34,779 nucleotides of DNA from Desulfobacterales bacterium (GTDB taxonomy: Bacteria > Desulfobacterota > Desulfobacteria > Desulfobacterales > JARGFK01). Numbering within the stretch: the stretch's first letter is position 1; each line of letters starts with the position of its first letter. The stretch covers positions 1 through 34,779 of the forward strand of contig JARGFK010000045.1 in the NCBI GenBank assembly GCA_029211065.1, written 5' to 3'. The translations under genes and the position numbers were made by a program. Positions 22,253-29,663 of this stretch are shown here, piece after piece. The notes under the pieces were generated by a model. It searched no databases. It was given only the letters and a program-made list of their open reading frames with translations, and had not been told where the DNA came from.

Positions 22253-22909
22253 TCAGTTTTCCAGCACATCCAAGCGTTCTTTTAACGCCCGGATGGTCCG
22301 TTCCTTCTGCTCCTTGACCAGTCTTTCCGCCAGGGCACCGTTTTTTACCCGCAACGCCTCGATAATTCTTTTGTGCTCCTGGCAGGAGGGAACGGCTCTG
22401 CCCGGCACATAGGCAAACACGCTCTGGTACAACTCAAACTTCTCCCATAAACTTTTTATCAAATCCAGCAGGTAAGGGTAAGGCGCCGCCTGATAAATCC
22501 TTAGATGAAATTCCTTGTTCAAAGGTCCGATTTTATCGTGCTTGTTTTGCTGAATCGCCTTTTCGGTTTTGCCGACGTTTTTATCCAGAAAATCGAGATC
22601 CGCCGCCGTAATATGGGCTACGGCCAGCCGGGTCGCCAGGGCTTCCAGTTCTATTCTGATGATGTATATTTCTAGAAGCTCTCTCTCATTAAATTGGCTG
22701 ACCACCGCCCCCACATGCGGCGTAAAGCGCACCAGGCCTGCGGTTTCAAGGGACCGGATGGCTTCCCGGATGGGAATTTCACTGAAACCGAATTCTTTGG
22801 CCAGTTCAGATATGATAACTCTCTGACCCGGTCTTAATTTCCCGGCGATAATATCCCGGTGCAGCTTGGCTTGAACAATCTCGGTCTTTGTTTTAAACTG
22901 CACATCCAT
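22253..22909 (-). CDS. GntR-family transcriptional regulator, FadR/FCD subfamily
   Basis: This 218-residue repressor-type regulator has an N-terminal winged helix (about 8-72, KLRPGQRVIISELAKEFGFSEIPIREAIRSLETAGLV). A C-terminal all-helical FCD ligand-binding domain follows (about 78-212), with E-I-Y-I-I-R-I-E-L-E-A-L-A, the N-x-x-F-H motif (NKEFHLRIY) and EHKRIIEAL. The third histidine usual near the end of FCD metal sites is not obvious (KEQKERT). FCD regulators typically sense small carboxylates or amino-acid derivatives and control adjacent catabolic or transport genes. It is first in a minus-strand series with homoserine-dehydrogenase-like, aminotransferase and ABC genes, so autoregulation of that operon is likely. 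Confidence 0.92.
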   Translation of the reverse strand: MDVQFKTKTEIVQAKLHRDIIAGKLRPGQRVIISELAKEFGFSEIPIREAIRSLETAGLVRFTPHVGAVVSQFNERELLEIYIIRIELEALATRLAVAHITAADLDFLDKNVGKTEKAIQQNKHDKIGPLNKEFHLRIYQAAPYPYLLDLIKSLWEKFELYQSVFAYVPGRAVPSCQEHKRIIEALRVKNGALAERLVKEQKERTIRALKERLDVLEN

Positions 22910-23029
22910 TTGTTTTTATGCCCCTGTTTATTGGCCGAAGAAAAGGATCAAAAGGCCGGCCGTTCCGCACGGCACCGGAATTCTCTTTCGGACAAAAAAA
23001 TTGGCTGATAGCGGTGATTTACGAACTCA

Positions 23030-23056
23030 ATGATATATGATATAGGATCTTGTCAA
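23030..23056 (-). promoter_or_regulatory. Candidate promoter and operator of the GntR-led operon
   Basis: On the minus strand a perfect TTGACA (23056-23051) is followed after 15 bases by TATCAT (23035-23030, 5/6 match). The 15-base spacing is short. Between and overlapping the boxes is TATATGATATA (23034-23044), an 11-base near-perfect palindrome, also readable as ATGATAT twice in tandem (23030-23043). Its position would let the GntR regulator block transcription. The leader to the ATG at 22909 would be about 115 bases. Confidence 0.4.
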
Positions 23057-23105
23057 CAGATTTTTACGAATGTATCGCGACATCAATTCGCCATTAAATG
23101 ATTTT

Positions 23106-23134
23106 TTGACTTTTTATTTCACTCAACTTGTTAT
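23106..23134 (+). promoter_or_regulatory. Candidate promoter of the metallophosphoesterase gene
   Basis: TTGACT (23106-23111) and TGTTAT (23129-23134) are separated by 17 bases. Transcription would start near 23141, only about eight bases before the ATG at 23149, and no Shine-Dalgarno sequence is visible. The message may be leaderless or start further upstream. Confidence 0.4.
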
Positions 23135-23148
23135 AAGTTATCAAAATA

Positions 23149-23874
23149 ATGAGAATTGCCGTTATTTCAGATATTCATGGCAACATGGAAGCGTTTCGCC
23201 AGGTATTGGATGATATCGGCCGGTCCAATGTTGACGGCATTTTCTGCCTGGGTGACATGGTGGGCTACGGACCTGAACCCGAAGCGGTCGTTCAGCAGAT
23301 CCAGGCCCTTGAAATTCCCACAGTCATGGGCAATCATGAACTGGGAGTGGCAAATACGAAGGTTTTAAAATATTTCAATCCCCTTGCCCGCCGGTCCCTG
23401 CAACAGACAGCTCAGATGCTGTCCGATAATTCCATCCGCTATATCCGCAGCCTGGAAGCTGCCAAAGTTCTAAAAAACTGCCGACTGGTTCACGGGTTTC
23501 CGCCGGACTCCATTAGCACATATCTGTTCCAGATCACGGATGATAAAATCATCTCAACATTTAAAGTCCTGCCTGAACCGATCTGCTTTGTGGGGCATAC
23601 CCATGTCATTGAAATGATTTCTTTTGACGGACGCGTTGTCATGCATGAAGCCCTTTCCCAGGGTGTCGTCCGGCTCAAGGCCGAACAGCGGCAGATCATC
23701 AACGTCGGCAGTGTCGGCCAGCCCAGAGATGATAATAACAACGCCAAATACATCATCTGGGACAACAAAAGCCATGAGATCGAAGTGCGCTATATTCCCT
23801 ATGACATTGAAGCGGTCGCCAACAAAATTATCGCTGCTGGGCTCCCGAAATCACACGCTTACCGGCTGCGCTGA
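23149..23874 (+). CDS. Metallophosphoesterase (calcineurin-like, YfcE/PP-like)
   Basis: This 241-residue single-domain dinuclear metal phosphoesterase has all canonical motifs: D8-x-H10 in ISDIHGN, G35-D36 in CLGDMVGYGPEP, G61-N62-H63-E64, H115 in LVHG, and G149-H150-x-H152 in FVGHTH. The absence of a signal peptide suggests a cytoplasmic enzyme. Substrate is not predictable; family members act on phosphoproteins, nucleotides or cyclic phosphodiesters. The MRIAVISDIHGN start is the natural domain beginning, but there is no Shine-Dalgarno sequence. The next gene on the same strand, after 317 bases of repeats, is a Ser/Thr kinase, so a kinase/phosphatase relationship is imaginable but unproven. 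Confidence 0.93.
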   Translation: MRIAVISDIHGNMEAFRQVLDDIGRSNVDGIFCLGDMVGYGPEPEAVVQQIQALEIPTVMGNHELGVANTKVLKYFNPLARRSLQQTAQMLSDNSIRYIRSLEAAKVLKNCRLVHGFPPDSISTYLFQITDDKIISTFKVLPEPICFVGHTHVIEMISFDGRVVMHEALSQGVVRLKAEQRQIINVGSVGQPRDDNNNAKYIIWDNKSHEIEVRYIPYDIEAVANKIIAAGLPKSHAYRLR

Positions 23875-24191
23875 CAAATATCCGACCTCAGTGGGGCTGG
23901 CTTTGCTTTCAGCCCGGAGGGCATGATTTGCATAAAAGTCTCTGGCAAAATTCGAAATCCGAATATCGAATTGCGAAACAAAATCAAATTTCTAATTCTC
24001 TAAAGACAAAAACAAAATCTTATTCACGAGGTCGGATGCCAGTAATGTTTTGATTATTTGAATTTCGGTCATTAAATATTGTTTCGTATTTCGGATTCCG
24101 TGCTTCGGATTTAAATTATTTGTACTTCGTACGGTAAAGCCACTGAACTCCGACCATGCCCTGAGGGTCAGGTTTTCTAAGCGGAAATAAA
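23875..24191. other. 317-base repeat-filled gap between phosphoesterase and kinase genes
   Basis: The gap holds the dispersed repeat copy C, then repeated GAAATCCGAA/ATATCGAATTGCGAAAC units (23949-23980) and their inverse TTTCGTATTTCGGATTCCG (24081-24110). These are typical degenerate intergenic repeats. No gene, promoter or terminator is convincing. Confidence 0.7.
23884..23964 (+). repeat. Dispersed CGGAGGGCATG repeat, copy C
   Basis: The sequence GACCTCAGTGGGGCTGGCTT, then CAGCCCGGAGGGCATGATTT and TGGCAAAATTCGAAATCCGAAT, follows the metallophosphoesterase stop by ten bases. It matches copy A (10891-10952) and copy B (21020-21099, minus) over the whole core. Confidence 0.8.
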
Positions 24192-25556
24192 ATGAGAACC
24201 ATTGATAAATACAAGGTGTGCGGATTGCTCGGTCGCGGCGGCATGAGCAAGGTCTTCAAAGTCGAAGTGCCGGTTATTGGAAAAATCGTCGCCTTAAAGC
24301 TGCTGGAACCAAATCCCCTTTTGCTCGATCTGGTCGGAGCCGAAAAGATCCGGGCGATGTTCATGACCGAAGCTGCAACCATGGCAAACCTGCGTCATCC
24401 TTACATCATAGACGTATGGGATTTTGGTGAAGCGGACGGCAAGCTCTTTTACACAATGGATTACTTTTGCAACAACCTGGGGATCATCATCGGCGAGACC
24501 TATCAAACCGAAATGGAAAGCCGAATCATCAAAACCGAAAAGGCCATTCATTATATCCGCCAGACCCTTGAGGGTCTGGCTTGTCTGCATCATGCCGCCA
24601 TCATCCACCGTGACATCAAGCCTTATAACATTTTGATCACCGAACAGGACACGGTTAAAATCTGCGATTTTGGCTTGCACAAGCTACGGGGTGAATCTTT
24701 TGAGGGGCCCCCGAATCTTAAAGTCGGCTCCCCCTGGTATGCGGCCCCCGAACAGGAAAAAGCACCTGACGCAGTCGATTTCAGCGCCGACCTTTATTCC
24801 GTCGGGATCATGCTCTACCGAATGCTGACCGGCAGGCTGCCGCAGGAAACTCCCACCCCTCCCGGCAGATACAACCCGGATCTTGATGAAAACTGGGATT
24901 CTTTTATTCTGAAATCGATTGCCCCCCTGCGTCGGCACCGTTTTAACAGCGCCATGGAAATGCTTGCGGTCCTTGAAACCCTTGGGTCGGACTGGCTCAG
25001 AAAAAAAGAAAGGATGTGTGCGCTCGAACGGCCGCAGGAGGATAAGATTGAAAATACGGACGGTTACGGCGACAAATCCCAAAACCTAACGCTGAGAAAA
25101 CACTGCATCAAGGTTGCGCCGAAAGAAGCAATGACTACTTTTAAAATTGATCGCCTTTGGCAGCCTTTGAGTTTTACAAAAAATTCATTTAACATCAGGT
25201 CCGACGGGACGGTTCAGGACCTCCGTACCGGGCTCATTTGGCAACTGGCCGGTACGGACTTTCCCGTCAACTGGAACAATGCCTGTTCGTATATTAAAGC
25301 TTTGAACAGGCAAAAGGCTACCGGACATAACAACTGGCGGCTGCCCACAATTGCTGAACTGTTGTCACTGGTCTCGCGGACGCCCCACAGAGAAGATCTT
25401 TGCATCGAACCGGTATTCAGTCAAAAGCAGAAATGGTTGTGGAGCTGCGACAGACGCTCCTATACCGCTGCATGGTATGTCAGTATGGAAATGGGTTTTG
25501 TCTCGTCTAATGACTTCAGCAGCTTTTACTATGCCAAAGGGGTTTGTGAGAATTAA
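24192..25556 (+). CDS. Eukaryotic-like Ser/Thr protein kinase fused to a DUF1566 (Lcl) domain
   Basis: This 454-residue protein has a Hanks-type kinase domain at about residues 6-265. It has a glycine loop GRGGMSKVFK (14-23), catalytic K36, HRDIKPYN (139-146, D141), DFG (159-161) and APE (185-187), so it should be active. After a charged linker (270-340) comes a C-terminal DUF1566/Lcl-type domain (about 347-452, SDGTVQDLRTGLIWQ ... NNWRLPTIAELLSLV). This fold is common in surface or FGE-like lectin-related proteins of unknown function. No signal peptide or membrane segment is visible, so the DUF1566 domain is apparently cytoplasmic, which is unusual. The ATG at 24192 lacks a good ribosome-binding site. 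Confidence 0.92.
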   Translation: MRTIDKYKVCGLLGRGGMSKVFKVEVPVIGKIVALKLLEPNPLLLDLVGAEKIRAMFMTEAATMANLRHPYIIDVWDFGEADGKLFYTMDYFCNNLGIIIGETYQTEMESRIIKTEKAIHYIRQTLEGLACLHHAAIIHRDIKPYNILITEQDTVKICDFGLHKLRGESFEGPPNLKVGSPWYAAPEQEKAPDAVDFSADLYSVGIMLYRMLTGRLPQETPTPPGRYNPDLDENWDSFILKSIAPLRRHRFNSAMEMLAVLETLGSDWLRKKERMCALERPQEDKIENTDGYGDKSQNLTLRKHCIKVAPKEAMTTFKIDRLWQPLSFTKNSFNIRSDGTVQDLRTGLIWQLAGTDFPVNWNNACSYIKALNRQKATGHNNWRLPTIAELLSLVSRTPHREDLCIEPVFSQKQKWLWSCDRRSYTAAWYVSMEMGFVSSNDFSSFYYAKGVCEN

Positions 25557-25660
25557 TCCGAACGGCGATGCGGCCGGTCATACGATCCCATGGAGCTCCC
25601 CTCAACCTGCTGCCGGGGGATCAAACACACTATTGAAAAATATCCACTTTTCGCGAAAAT

Positions 25661-26491
25661 ATGTCGATAATAGATTCTAAAATTTTGAAAAACGTTTTTG
25701 CCGGGCCAAGACGCGCTGTAATAGTGAAGCTGGTTGACATCACCAAATTTGTACTGTTGATGGGGGTTATCATCTGGTTTTTAGCGCGCGGCACCGACAG
25801 GCTGGGTTACAACTGGCAGTGGTATCGAGTCCTTCAATATTTTTTTTATTTGAAAGAGGATGGATACGTCGCCGGACCGCTGATCATGGGGCTGATGGTG
25901 ACATTTAAAATCACCGGCGTCAGCCTGCTGCTTTCTTTTTCATTCGGTCTGATCGCCGCCCTCTTCCGTTTATCGAACTCTTTTATGGCGCGCGCCCTTG
26001 CCAGGGGGTACATCGAACTGATTCGCAACACCCCCCTTCTGGTGCAACTTTTTTTTATCTACTTCGTTCTGGGTCCGGTCCTTGATATCGATCGGTTCAC
26101 AGCGGCGGTATTGGCGTTAAGCCTTTTTGAGGGCGCCTATGCTTCGGAAATTTTCCGGGCCGGGATAGTATCCATTTCAAAAGGTCAATGGGAGGCAGCC
26201 TTCAGCCTGGGACTCGGTAGATATCTGACCTACCGGCACATTATTCTGCCCCAGGCAATCCGGTGGATACTGCCGCCCCTGACCGGACAGGCCATTTCGT
26301 TGATCAAAGATTCCGCCCTGGTCAGCACCATTGCAATATACGATCTGACCATGCGGGGGCAGGCGATCGTTGCTGAAACGTTTTTGACTTTTGAAATCTG
26401 GTTTACCATTGCCGTTGTCTACCTCCTGATTACTTCGTTCTTATCGCTGATGGTTAACTTCATGGGAAATCGCCTCAAATTGAACCATTAA
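25661..26491 (+). CDS. Polar amino-acid ABC transporter permease (HisM/GlnP family), first
   Basis: This 276-residue permease has about five hydrophobic segments. The family signature region reads ELIRNTPLLVQLFFIYFVLG, and the ATPase-docking loop GLGRYLTYRHIILPQAIRWILPPLTGQAISLIKDSALVSTI is typical of His/Gln/Glu transporters. The ATG at 25661 has no clear ribosome-binding site. The preceding 100 bases are unremarkable. The binding-protein gene follows after 62 bases and a second, related permease after that, so the channel is a heterodimer. No ATP-binding subunit gene lies in the window. Confidence 0.93.
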   Translation: MSIIDSKILKNVFAGPRRAVIVKLVDITKFVLLMGVIIWFLARGTDRLGYNWQWYRVLQYFFYLKEDGYVAGPLIMGLMVTFKITGVSLLLSFSFGLIAALFRLSNSFMARALARGYIELIRNTPLLVQLFFIYFVLGPVLDIDRFTAAVLALSLFEGAYASEIFRAGIVSISKGQWEAAFSLGLGRYLTYRHIILPQAIRWILPPLTGQAISLIKDSALVSTIAIYDLTMRGQAIVAETFLTFEIWFTIAVVYLLITSFLSLMVNFMGNRLKLNH

Positions 26492-26553
26492 CTAAAAAAT
26501 TAATCGTGGTGATGTCGTCTCACATCAACAGACAAAAAGAAAGGAGACTAAAG

Positions 26554-27390
26554 ATGAAAATAAAAAGAATATCCATCATCCAAACACTATGGATCACCCT
26601 GCTCATTATCGGACTTGCCGATGTGGCCTTTACCGGAGAAACCCAGCAACAACTAACCGCCGAAAGCATGATTGAGCAGGCTCTCAAACGCGGCTCCTTA
26701 AAGGTCGGCATGTCCACATTTGTTCCCTGGGCCATGAAGGATAAAACCGGAAAATTGATCGGTTTCGAAATCGATGTGGCCACGCGCCTGGCGAAAGATA
26801 TGGGCGTTGCGGTTCAATTTGTTCCGACCAAATGGGCTGGAATCATTCCTTCGCTGCTCACCGGCAAGTTTGATGTCATTATCGGCGGGATGGGAATTTT
26901 ACCGAGCCGAAACCTGAAGGTCAATTTCAGTATCCCTTATGATTATACCGGCATGTCGATGGTGGCCCATAAAAACCTGGCGGCCGGATTCAACAGTTTA
27001 AACGATTTCAACAGACCGGACGTGATTCTTTCCATCCGGCTCGGGTCAACTGCGGTTCCGGCCGCCCAGAAATTCATGCCGAAGGCCCAGCTGCGTTATT
27101 TTGACGACGAGGCCCAGACCTACCAGGAACTGCTGAACGGCAACGCGCATGCGGTGGTCGGCTCAGCCCCAAAGCCGGCTGAATGGGCGCTGAAATATCC
27201 CGATAAGCTCTTCCTGCCGCTGGCGGAAACCTTTACCAAAGAGCCCATCGGGTTTGCCGTCCGAAAAGGAGATTTCGACAGCATTAACTATCTGAACAAC
27301 TGGATCACGTTCGTGAGGGCCGAGGGCTGGCTGCAGGAGCGCAAGCATTATTGGTTCGAAACCCGGGACTGGGAAAATCAGATCCAATAA
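26554..27390 (+). CDS. Polar amino-acid ABC transporter substrate-binding protein (SBP_bac_3)
   Basis: This 278-residue exported binding protein has an N-terminal signal peptide (about 1-27, cleavage near FTGETQQQ). Residues 45-270 form the bac_3 domain: LKVGMSTFVPWAMKDKTGKLIGFEIDVATRLAKDMG, GKFDVIIGGMGILPSRNLKVNFSIPY, and RLGSTAVPAAQKFMPKAQ. The first lobe has F-V-P-W, but the R-x-x-x-V-x-F-S motif is present, so an amino-acid-like ligand is likely. The start is the ATG at 26554, eight bases after AAGGAG; an ATG at 26506 is in frame but has no ribosome-binding site. The stop overlaps the next permease's start by one base (TAATG). Confidence 0.93.
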   Translation: MKIKRISIIQTLWITLLIIGLADVAFTGETQQQLTAESMIEQALKRGSLKVGMSTFVPWAMKDKTGKLIGFEIDVATRLAKDMGVAVQFVPTKWAGIIPSLLTGKFDVIIGGMGILPSRNLKVNFSIPYDYTGMSMVAHKNLAAGFNSLNDFNRPDVILSIRLGSTAVPAAQKFMPKAQLRYFDDEAQTYQELLNGNAHAVVGSAPKPAEWALKYPDKLFLPLAETFTKEPIGFAVRKGDFDSINYLNNWITFVRAEGWLQERKHYWFETRDWENQIQ

Positions 27391-28283
27391 TGCCGCCATT
27401 AAAAACAAAAAAAAGCTTAACCCCGCTGGACGCCCTACTGGCCGTCCTCTTTGTGGGAATGGGTCTGTACTTGCTTTACCGCGTTAATATCGGACTCAAT
27501 TACAAATGGAGTTGGTCAACCATACCCCAGTATCTTTTTCGGTATGATCCGCAGCAAGAACGCTGGCTGCCGAATCTGCTGATGCAGGGTTTTTTTACGA
27601 CCATCCGCCTGAGTTTCTGGGGAACCATTCTGGCAACACTGCTGGGAACGATGATGGGGCTGTTCCGGCTGAGTCATCGCCTATTCAGGCGCCTGGTCGG
27701 AGGCGCCTATGTTGAGCTGAGCCGAAACCTTCCCCCCCTGGTTCTGATTTTTTTATTTTATTTTTTTATCAGCGATCAGATCATGCCGGTACTCAGCGTG
27801 GAAGATTTTTTTCAAGCCCGATCGGAAAGCACCAAAACCATTTTGAGTTTTCTATTTGCGCCGGCGGAACAGTTTCCCACATTTCTGTCAGCCCTCGTCA
27901 CCCTGGCTGTTTTTGAAGGAGCGTATATCACGGAAATTGTCCGGGCCGGCATTCAATCCATCGAAAAAGGGCAGTGGGAGGTTTCATCGGCCCTCGGTTT
28001 TTCGAGGAAGGCGCAATTACGCCACATCATTTTACCCCAGGCCGTCCAGCGAATCCTTCCCCCTCTGGCAGGACAGTTTATTTCAACCATCAAGGATTCG
28101 GCCATTGTATCGGTTATATCCATTCAGGAGCTTACGTTTCAGGGAATCGAGCTGATGTCGGCCACCTATCTGACCTTTGAAGTCTGGATTACGATTACAC
28201 TGCTCTATCTGTCCCTGACATTAAGCCTTTCGCTGGCCATCGGACGCCTCGAGATGTATATGAAACATAGGGGCGCCGGTTAA
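27390..28283 (+). CDS. Polar amino-acid ABC transporter permease (HisM/GlnP family), second
   Basis: This 297-residue permease is related to the first one. It carries ELSRNLPPLVLIFLFYFFIS and the docking loop GFSRKAQLRHIILPQAVQRILPPLAGQFISTIKDSAIVSVI. It has an insertion of about 25 residues (SVEDFFQARSESTKTILSFLFAPAEQFPTF) after the third hydrophobic segment that its partner lacks. The ATG at 27390 overlaps the stop codon of the binding-protein gene (TAATG), indicating coupled translation. A TTG at 27351 is in frame but less likely. Downstream genes are unrelated, so the cognate ATPase must be encoded elsewhere. Confidence 0.93.
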   Translation: MPPLKTKKSLTPLDALLAVLFVGMGLYLLYRVNIGLNYKWSWSTIPQYLFRYDPQQERWLPNLLMQGFFTTIRLSFWGTILATLLGTMMGLFRLSHRLFRRLVGGAYVELSRNLPPLVLIFLFYFFISDQIMPVLSVEDFFQARSESTKTILSFLFAPAEQFPTFLSALVTLAVFEGAYITEIVRAGIQSIEKGQWEVSSALGFSRKAQLRHIILPQAVQRILPPLAGQFISTIKDSAIVSVISIQELTFQGIELMSATYLTFEVWITITLLYLSLTLSLSLAIGRLEMYMKHRGAG

Positions 28284-28403
28284 AATCCGTATTTTTTAGA
28301 TGGGCTTAAACAGATGAAGGGTGACAGCCCGTGGGTTGTGTATTATATTTGCCATAGCTTTTAGTCTTACATGAATAATAAACAACGATAACAAGATGTT
28401 AAA

Positions 28404-29642
28404 ATGATGAAACCTACTTTTCCGGAAAAAGCCAGACTCCTGGATAGACTGAAAAAAGGAAACTTTAATGTTCCGGACTTTATTTATATTCCTGCTGACG
28501 ATTTCAAAAGTGAAAATTTCAAGGCCTTAGAATCTTTTATAGGCAATCACCACGAAAGTTTTAAGGTGATCGCACGAAGCGGACACCCACAGGAAGAATT
28601 TTACAAGGGGGGTACTTTCGACTCGCTGGAGACATACGCCGATGTCGGCGGGATTAAGTATGCCCGAAAACGGATAATTACCAGTGCGAAGAATTCAAGA
28701 AGGCTGACGATCCTCAGACAGCAAAAGTTTAACAGCGCGCCGGATATCGACCTTGAGGAAATGGGTGTCATCGTAATGCCGTTTATTGACGGCATCAGCG
28801 TAATGACCAAAAAACTGGGGAAACAGTGGGAATTCGGTTATAGTTTTAACCGAACCCAGCAAGTCCAGAAAGATCCCTATGTCACCCAAACGCCCCATGA
28901 CCGCAAGTTGTTACAGGTATCGGAAGATATTCAGGACTATCTGGGTTTCAAGTGTGAAATTGAATATATTATTTCTGAAGACGGAGAAATTTTCGTCGTT
29001 CAGGCCAAGGACATTTCCCATATCGACACCCTGATGCAAAAGGAAAGCGAAAGGTCCATCCGGCTGGACGGTCTTCGTAGAATACGGAAAAGACGAAGTT
29101 ACCGCGAGCGGCCGATATTTGTGATCGACAGCAAATCCGTCTACCTCGATATTATCTCAAAATGCGAAGAACTGGTTCTTGGAAGCGAAGGGCCTGGCAC
29201 TACCATCGATGATATTCTCGGCATTATTTCGGCCTATGATGATGAAATGGAAGCCTTTGCGTTGCGCAATGAACGCTTCGGTGTTTTAGGCATTTCGATT
29301 CAGGTGCCGGAAGATCTTTTCCAGATCGCAAATCATTATCTTGATGACATGCCGGATATTCAAAAACAGCTTTCCAAGGCGCTTCACAACAATTTGTATA
29401 AAAGGGACTATTTTCTTTCCGAGGCTGATACCCTTATGGCCAAAGACAGAATTCGATTTAACCTGGGAACTCACTCGGCCTACGGTGTCGATACGGTGCG
29501 AAATCCGCTCTGGTCCGTCTATTGGCATGCGGATCGGCATGATTTTATCATCAAGGAAATCATTAGGGTCGGATTTACAACCGGCGACACCATTGGCATC
29601 GATATCGACGCTGAAGAAAAGCCGACCGTTTATCGCTTGTAA
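28404..29642 (+). CDS. PEP-synthase/PPDK N-terminal-domain-like orphan protein
   Basis: This 412-residue protein looks like a diverged ATP-grasp domain of the pyruvate phosphate dikinase/PEP synthase N-terminal type. Landmarks are FKVIARSGHPQEEFYKGGTFDSLETYADVGG (about 53-83, compare R-S-x-x-x-x-E-D-x-x-x-x-S-F-A-G), VIVMPFIDGISVM (about 122-134) and CEIEYIISEDGEIFVVQAKDIS (about 189-210, compare I-E-W-x-x-x-x-G-x-x-x-x-L-Q-x-R). No central phosphohistidine domain or C-terminal TIM barrel is present. Instead, residues 220-412 form a region I do not recognise, ending in IGIDIDAEEKPTVYRL. Function unknown; ATP binding is an inference. The start is at 28404 (a second ATG follows). It ends 21 bases before the FAH-family gene. 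Confidence 0.7.
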   Translation: MMKPTFPEKARLLDRLKKGNFNVPDFIYIPADDFKSENFKALESFIGNHHESFKVIARSGHPQEEFYKGGTFDSLETYADVGGIKYARKRIITSAKNSRRLTILRQQKFNSAPDIDLEEMGVIVMPFIDGISVMTKKLGKQWEFGYSFNRTQQVQKDPYVTQTPHDRKLLQVSEDIQDYLGFKCEIEYIISEDGEIFVVQAKDISHIDTLMQKESERSIRLDGLRRIRKRRSYRERPIFVIDSKSVYLDIISKCEELVLGSEGPGTTIDDILGIISAYDDEMEAFALRNERFGVLGISIQVPEDLFQIANHYLDDMPDIQKQLSKALHNNLYKRDYFLSEADTLMAKDRIRFNLGTHSAYGVDTVRNPLWSVYWHADRHDFIIKEIIRVGFTTGDTIGIDIDAEEKPTVYRL

Positions 29643-29663
29643 CCCTGTTGAAAGGACAACCTC

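Noticed and set aside
22910-23148. Small RNA or riboswitch between the GntR and phosphoesterase genes
   Set aside because: No conserved riboswitch core or stable terminator hairpin was recognisable; only promoter-like boxes and the TATATGATATA palindrome.
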